DNA of 64,000 nt from Kineosporiaceae bacterium (lineage in GTDB: Bacteria; Actinomycetota; Actinomycetes; Actinomycetales; Kineosporiaceae), in NCBI GenBank assembly GCA_016713225.1, contig JADJPO010000006.1, positions 62,001 to 126,000 on the forward strand. Reading direction: 5' to 3'. A program made the position numbers and the translations under genes. The notes under the pieces were generated by a model. The model was given only the letters and a program-made list of their open reading frames with translations. It ran no database searches and was not told the DNA's origin. Numbering within the stretch: position 1 is the stretch's first letter; every line of letters starts with the position of its first letter. Below are positions 60,271-64,000 of the stretch, in pieces.

Positions 60271-61833
60271 TCAGATCCGGAAGTCCATGTCGGCCGGGGG
60301 GATCTCGATGTCCATCTGGGCTTTCTGCAGCTTGCCGCTGAAGTCCCAGTTCATCGACTGCCAGCGGGTGAACTGGTCCAGCACCCAGATTCCGGACTGG
60401 CGAGAGCCGTTGCCGCTCTTGCCGTTTCCGCCGAAGGGCAGGTGCGCCTCGGCGCCCGAGGTCGAGTTGTTGACGCTGACCATGCCGGCCCCGATGCCGA
60501 TGCGGTAGCGGAACGCCTCGGTCGGGTCGGTGGTGTAGATGGACGACGAGAGTCCGTAGCCCGGGGCATTGGCCATGGCGAGCGCCTGGTCGAAGTCGTC
60601 GTAGGTGGCGATGCCGACCAGCGGACCGAAGGTCTCGGTGCGGAACAACTCGTCCTCCGGCTCGACGCCGTCCACGATCACCGGGTGGTAGTACAGCCCG
60701 GACTCCCACAGTGTGGTGTCGCCCACGAAGCCCGCACGCGGGTTGTCGGCCGTGATGCGCCCGACCCCGGTGGAGCCGAGAACCGTGTGCTGCGAACCGA
60801 TCCAGGCCAGGTAGTCCTCGTAGCGCTCGGCGAAGCGCGGCGCGAGCAGCGGGCCCATCACCACCGCGGCGTCCTTCTCGCCGCCCGGCTCGCCCACCGG
60901 CATCGTCCGCACCGCGGCGTCGAAGCGGCGCGCGAACTCGTCGTGCACCGAGGAGTGCACGATCACGGTGCCGAGCGAGGTGCAGCGCTGCCCCGCCGTC
61001 CCGAAGCCGCTGAACAACGCGCCCTCGACGGCCAGGTCCAGGTCGGCGGACGGCGTGATCACCATCGGGTTCTTGCCACCGAGCTCGAGGCAGGGCGACT
61101 GCAGGTGCCGCCCGCAGAGTGCGCCGATCGCCCGGCCGATCTCGGTCGATCCGGTGAAGCCGACCTTGTTCACCACCCCGGCCTCGAGTGCGGCCTCCAG
61201 CCCGGCGGACGTCGCGGCACCGTCCGCGTGGACGACGGTGAGCAGACCCTCGGGCAGGCCGCCGGCGATGAAGATGCGGGCCATGGCGTCGGCGCAGGCC
61301 GCGGCGTACTCGGCGGGCTTCCACACCACGGCGTTGCCGGCCAGCAGCGCGGGCACCAGGTACCAGCTCGGCACGGCCATCGGGAAGTTGCCGGCCGTGA
61401 TCACCATGGCGGTGCCCACCGGCACCCGGAAGGTGAACAGCTGCTTGTCGGGCATCTCGCTGGGCACGGTCTGGCCGTAGAGGCGCCGGCCCTCGCCGAG
61501 GAAGAAGTCGCAGGTGTCGACGACCTCCTGCACCTCGCCTCGCGCCTCGGCGATGGGCTTGCCGACCTCGCGGGTGATCAGCTGCGACAGCGCCTCGAAG
61601 TTCGCCTCGACCAGCCGTCCGATCGCCGCGATCACGCGGCCGCGGATCGGTGCCGGGACGGCGGCCCAGGCCCGCTGCGCCTCGGTTCCGGCGCGAGCGG
61701 CGGCGACCAGGGTGTCGGCGCCGGCCAGGTCGACCCGGGCGACGACGTCCGAGGTGTTCGCCGGGTTGATCGAGTCGACGGTGGCGACCGTGGGAGCCGC
61801 GGCGCCGGGGACGAGGGAGCTGAGCATCTGCAT
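60271..61833 (-). CDS. NAD(P)-dependent aldehyde dehydrogenase (ALDH7-like)
   Basis: A 520-residue aldehyde dehydrogenase. Cofactor binding: VITAGNFPMAVPSWYLVPAL and VGFTGSTEIGRAIGALC. The catalytic Glu is in CLELGGKNPMVI and the catalytic Cys in FGTAGQRCTSLGTVIVHSSV. PLVGIATYDDFDQALAMANA and NNSTSGAEAHLPFGGNGKSG follow. The AGQRCTSLG context resembles the antiquitin/aminoadipate-semialdehyde (piperideine-6-carboxylate) dehydrogenases, which act in lysine breakdown; specificity is not proven. Start ATG at 61833 chosen; the open frame runs to 62262 through the divergent SRPBCC gene. Confidence 0.9.
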   Translation of the reverse strand: MQMLSSLVPGAAAPTVATVDSINPANTSDVVARVDLAGADTLVAAARAGTEAQRAWAAVPAPIRGRVIAAIGRLVEANFEALSQLITREVGKPIAEARGEVQEVVDTCDFFLGEGRRLYGQTVPSEMPDKQLFTFRVPVGTAMVITAGNFPMAVPSWYLVPALLAGNAVVWKPAEYAAACADAMARIFIAGGLPEGLLTVVHADGAATSAGLEAALEAGVVNKVGFTGSTEIGRAIGALCGRHLQSPCLELGGKNPMVITPSADLDLAVEGALFSGFGTAGQRCTSLGTVIVHSSVHDEFARRFDAAVRTMPVGEPGGEKDAAVVMGPLLAPRFAERYEDYLAWIGSQHTVLGSTGVGRITADNPRAGFVGDTTLWESGLYYHPVIVDGVEPEDELFRTETFGPLVGIATYDDFDQALAMANAPGYGLSSSIYTTDPTEAFRYRIGIGAGMVSVNNSTSGAEAHLPFGGNGKSGNGSRQSGIWVLDQFTRWQSMNWDFSGKLQKAQMDIEIPPADMDFRI

Positions 61834-61934
61834 GGCGAAACGGTACCCGCGACGGGGGTGGGGTACCTGGCAACATCCGGTGATCCGATGACTGATGCCG
61901 ACGCGGGGCACCCTTGTCGCCATCTCCATCGATT

Positions 61935-61954
61935 CATGTACCATTTGGTACATG
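61935..61954. promoter_or_regulatory. 20-bp perfect palindrome over the SRPBCC start codon
   Basis: CATGTACCATTTGGTACATG is a perfect palindrome whose last bases contain the ATG (61952-61954) of the SRPBCC gene. No Shine-Dalgarno sequence precedes the ATG, suggesting a leaderless transcript whose promoter and start are covered by this operator. The TetR protein encoded downstream (62407) is the most likely ligand; PadR-type proteins bind similar ATGTAC-containing sites. Confidence 0.65.
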
Positions 61955-62410
61955 ACGAAGACGATCGAGGTGCGCCGGACGGCGTCCGCTGCACCGAATG
62001 CTGTGTGGCGGGTGCTGAGTGACCTGGACGCCTGGCCCCAGTGGCTGCCCACGGTCGATCGGGTGGCCCGCGGCGCGGCCGGTGTCGGTCCGGGGCCGGA
62101 CGCCGTGTACCGGGTCGAGCAGCCCGAGCTGCCGCCGACCGACTGGACCGTGACCGACTGGCAACCCGGGACGGCGTTCAGTTGGCGTTCGCGTCGCCCG
62201 GGTGTGGTGAGCATCGCCGACCACGTGATCAGACCGCTGGACGACGGCGGCAGCGAGATCACGCTGCGGATGACCTTCGACGGTCCGCTCGCCTGGCTGG
62301 CCCATCGGCTCTATCAGGGAATGACCCGCAGCTATCTGCAGACCGAGGCCGAGGCGCTGGCCACCCGGGCGGGTGCCGAGGCGGGTGCCGGGGCAGCGGA
62401 CGCCGAGTGA
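61952..62410 (+). CDS. SRPBCC family protein
   Basis: A 152-residue START-like protein: TIEVRRTASAAPNAVWRVLS, DLDAWPQWLPTVDRVARG, DWQPGTAFSWRSRRPGVVSI and the C-terminal helix LAHRLYQGMTRSYLQTEAEA. It probably binds a lipophilic ligand; ligand unknown. The C-terminus is Ala/Gly-rich. It starts inside the palindromic operator and its stop overlaps the TetR gene start (GTGA), so the two form a coupled, probably autoregulated operon. Confidence 0.85.
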   Translation: MTKTIEVRRTASAAPNAVWRVLSDLDAWPQWLPTVDRVARGAAGVGPGPDAVYRVEQPELPPTDWTVTDWQPGTAFSWRSRRPGVVSIADHVIRPLDDGGSEITLRMTFDGPLAWLAHRLYQGMTRSYLQTEAEALATRAGAEAGAGAADAE

Positions 62411-62982
62411 CCGACGTCCCCACTGCCTCACCTGGCCCGCGAGAGGCGTTGCTGGCCAAGGCGATTGCCTGGTTCGCGGAGCACGGAGTAGGCGACACCA
62501 GCCTGCGCACCCTGGCCACCGCGCTGGGTACCAGCCATCGCATGCTGATCTACCACTTCGGTTCTCGCGAAGGCCTTCTGGGCGCAGTGGTCGAGGCCGT
62601 CGAACGGGGCGAGCGGGCGGTGATGGCCGAGTTCCTCGCGGCCCATGCCGACCCGTACGAGGCCGGCGCGGCGTTCTGGACCCACGTCGCCGATCGCGCG
62701 CAGATCTTCGCCCCGCTGTTCTTCGAGCTGTCCGGCACGGCGATGCAGGGCAAGCCCTATGCCGCCTCGCTGCGGCACTGGCTGGCCACCGGCTGGGTCG
62801 ACGAGCTCGCCGACGGATTCCGGCGCAGTGGGGTCGGTGACGAGCAGGCCGTACGCCTGGCTCGGTTGTCCCTCGGGACGGCGCGTGGCCTGCTGTTCGA
62901 GCTCGCCGCCACCGGTGACCGAGCCGCGGCCGACGCCGCGATGGCCGAGTTCACCGCCATGGTGCGGGCCACGTCCGGCTGA
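62407..62982 (+). CDS. TetR family transcriptional regulator
   Basis: A 191-residue repressor starting with GTG. The helix-turn-helix covers GVGDTSLRTLATALGTSHRM with LIYHFGSREGLLGAVVEAVE. The ligand-binding half is helical with FFELSGTAMQGKPYAASLRH, often seen in TetR proteins paired with small-molecule-binding partners. It overlaps the SRPBCC gene and probably represses the operon through the palindrome at 61935-61954. Confidence 0.9.
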   Translation: MTDVPTASPGPREALLAKAIAWFAEHGVGDTSLRTLATALGTSHRMLIYHFGSREGLLGAVVEAVERGERAVMAEFLAAHADPYEAGAAFWTHVADRAQIFAPLFFELSGTAMQGKPYAASLRHWLATGWVDELADGFRRSGVGDEQAVRLARLSLGTARGLLFELAATGDRAAADAAMAEFTAMVRATSG

Positions 62983-63060
62983 GCCCGCAGGTTTCCGCTG
63001 AGGCCACGGGTATCAGTCGGGCAAACCAAGGCTCCCCTTACCAGATCCTCGGGGGGAACC

Positions 63061-63735
63061 ATGGATTCCATCAACGTGACCACGACTGCAGCCGTCGGCT
63101 CAGCCATGGTCGGCGCAGGTCTGTCCATCGTGGGGACGCTGGCGTACCTGCTCGGCATTCGCCGCGGGTCGACGACCCCTCATCGGGGGAGTTGGCTGGT
63201 CTGGAGCGCCGTTGCACTGATCGCCGCCTGCGCGCACGCGGCGGCCGGTGGTCGTTGGGGGCTGGTCGTCCTGGTGGTGCAGGCGGCGTCCACGGTGACC
63301 GTTCTGGGTGTTGCCGTGCGCGGCGGGGTGGGTGGGGTCGCGGCGGGCAACGTCGTGCTGCTGGGCGTCGCCGGAGTGGGGATCATCGGGTGGCAGCTGG
63401 TGGACGACCCTCTCGTGGCCACCTGTTGTGTCGCCCTCGCCGATGGGGCGGGCCTGGTGGCCATCACACCCAAGATCTGGCGTGAACCGGATTCCGAGAC
63501 CGGCACGACGTATGCCCTGGCCGCGCTGAGCGGCCTCTCGGCCGTGGTCTCGGTTCGCTCGCGGGACGTGGCACTGCTGTTGTTCCCGGCCTACTTCTGC
63601 CTGGGCAACGCGGCCATTGCGCTGCTCATCGGCTGCCGCAGACGGTGGCGGGGGCGCTCGCGAGTTCGTGACCTCGGCGTCGTGCCATCCGTCGGGGCCG
63701 TTCATGAACGGTGCCCCGTCACGGTTCAACCGTGA
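63061..63735 (+). CDS. Integral membrane protein of unknown function
   Basis: A 224-residue protein with about seven hydrophobic helices: ATTTAAVG... to AMVGAGLSIVGTLAYLLGIR, SWLVWSAVALIAACAHAAAG, WGLVVLVVQAASTVTVLGVA, VAAGNVVLLGVAGVGIIGWQ, VATCCVALADGAGLVAITPK, YALAALSGLSAVVSV and LLFPAYFCLGNAAIALLIG. Arrangement and the internal motif PKIWREPDSETGTTYALAA recall PQ-loop/SWEET-like seven-helix proteins, but this is weak. GGGGGGAACC precedes the ATG. The last codons overlap the terminator hairpin. Confidence 0.75.
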   Translation: MDSINVTTTAAVGSAMVGAGLSIVGTLAYLLGIRRGSTTPHRGSWLVWSAVALIAACAHAAAGGRWGLVVLVVQAASTVTVLGVAVRGGVGGVAAGNVVLLGVAGVGIIGWQLVDDPLVATCCVALADGAGLVAITPKIWREPDSETGTTYALAALSGLSAVVSVRSRDVALLLFPAYFCLGNAAIALLIGCRRRWRGRSRVRDLGVVPSVGAVHERCPVTVQP

Positions 63736-63745
63736 CGGGGCACCG
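63709..63745. terminator. Strong bidirectional hairpin terminator
   Basis: Perfect 16-bp arms CGGTGCCCCGTCACGG and CCGTGACGGGGCACCG around the loop TTCAA. It covers the last nine codons of the membrane-protein gene and ends 20 bp before the stop of the convergent PKD-domain gene, so it can terminate both. Confidence 0.8.
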
Positions 63746-63764
63746 CCGGGTGGACCGGGTCGAC

Positions 63765-64000
63765 TCAGCGCGCCGTGGTGGAGCTGGGTGAGACGATGCG
63801 CGTCACACTGACCTTCGCCCCTCGGTTGTCCTTGACCGTCAGGGTCACCCGCTTGGTGGTGCCGGACCTCACGGTGATGGTGAGCGTCTTGCCGGTGCCC
63901 AGGGTCGTGGTCCCCGACGTCCAGGTGTACGTGGCGATGGAACCGTCGAGGTCGGCCGAGGCCGAGGCGTCCAGCACCACGCGATTCGTCGTCCCGGCCT
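63765..64000 (-). CDS. PKD-domain protein, C-terminal end (cut by the window edge)
   Basis: Only the last 77 residues are visible. They form one PKD (Ig-like) domain: TTNRVVLDASASADLDGSIA, then TYTWTSGTTTLGTGKTLTIT and TKRVTLTVKDNRGAKVSVTR, with the pattern S-x-D-x-D-G-x-I-x-x-Y-x-W and VTLTVxD. PKD domains occur in secreted or surface proteins such as proteases and glycosidases. The gene continues beyond position 64000, so its main function is unseen. Confidence 0.85.
   Translation of the reverse strand, partial: AGTTNRVVLDASASADLDGSIATYTWTSGTTTLGTGKTLTITVRSGTTKRVTLTVKDNRGAKVSVTRIVSPSSTTAR

Overview
The window is chromosomal DNA of a very GC-rich actinobacterium (Actinomycetota). Pointers to that group are the strong G/C third-position bias, frequent GTG starts, overlapping start/stop junctions, a large SARP/AfsR-type regulator, a Streptomyces-subtilisin-inhibitor-like lipoprotein, a DUF222/HNH relic and a helix-turn-helix PucR regulator. 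The genus cannot be fixed from this sequence alone. I see no rRNA, tRNA, CRISPR array, insertion sequence, prophage or plasmid functions. Both ends are cut inside genes: a sphinganine-1-phosphate-aldolase-like enzyme on the left and a PKD-domain protein on the right.

Layout. 0-4.4 kb: PLP decarboxylase, phosphoglucomutase, and a coupled HipA-like kinase/DUF3037 pair. 4.4-8.6 kb: a divergent pair made of an intracellular subtilisin-like (S8) protease and a TPR-CHAT caspase-like protease, the best candidate here for an undescribed proteolytic or cell-death-like module. 8.6-11 kb: SRPBCC, EVE and MarR genes behind an apparently leaderless promoter, then an Fpg/Nei glycosylase. 11-14.5 kb: a tripartite tricarboxylate transporter (tctCBA order) ending in a universal stress protein. 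14.7-19 kb: two beta-lactamase-fold amide hydrolases flanking an ATP-grasp ligase that carries a histone-H1-like Lys/Ala tail. 19-24.1 kb: a hydratase, then a glutaryl-CoA dehydrogenase/CoA-transferase operon divergent from a PucR regulator. 24.2-33.6 kb: secreted protein, AraC/VOC pair, AlkD-like repair protein, S9 peptidase, frameshifted Nei glycosylase, Cys-rich small protein, HMG-CoA lyase, gamma-carbonic anhydrase. 33.6-38.5 kb: SSI-like lipoprotein, fused alpha-beta E1 of a 2-oxoacid dehydrogenase, PBP4-type carboxypeptidase. 38.6-45.2 kb: an MMPL transporter in frame with a quinone oxidoreductase, then a SARP with NB-ARC and TPR-like regions. 45.2-54.5 kb: OsmC, a decayed DUF222 gene, NUDIX, a two-component system divergent from an ABC exporter, and a TetR divergent from a MacB-like ABC exporter. 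54.5-64 kb: FAD amine oxidase, AHSA1/ArsR pair, thiol peroxidase, amino-acid permease with its own stress protein, aldehyde dehydrogenase, SRPBCC/TetR operon under a palindromic operator, and a membrane protein.

Intergenic space is populated by several families of long palindromes: a TGATCAC...GTGATCA family (5 copies), a 102-bp ATGCTCCGCAGGTGAC family (2 copies), a GGCTTCGTCGAGTTG family (2 copies plus a half) and single hairpins. Most sit directly behind stop codons and probably act as terminators or REP-like elements. A run of 28 G lies behind the carbonic anhydrase gene.

Functions were assigned by reading motifs and comparing with remembered family signatures; no database search was possible. 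Start sites were chosen by me where long upstream extensions existed.
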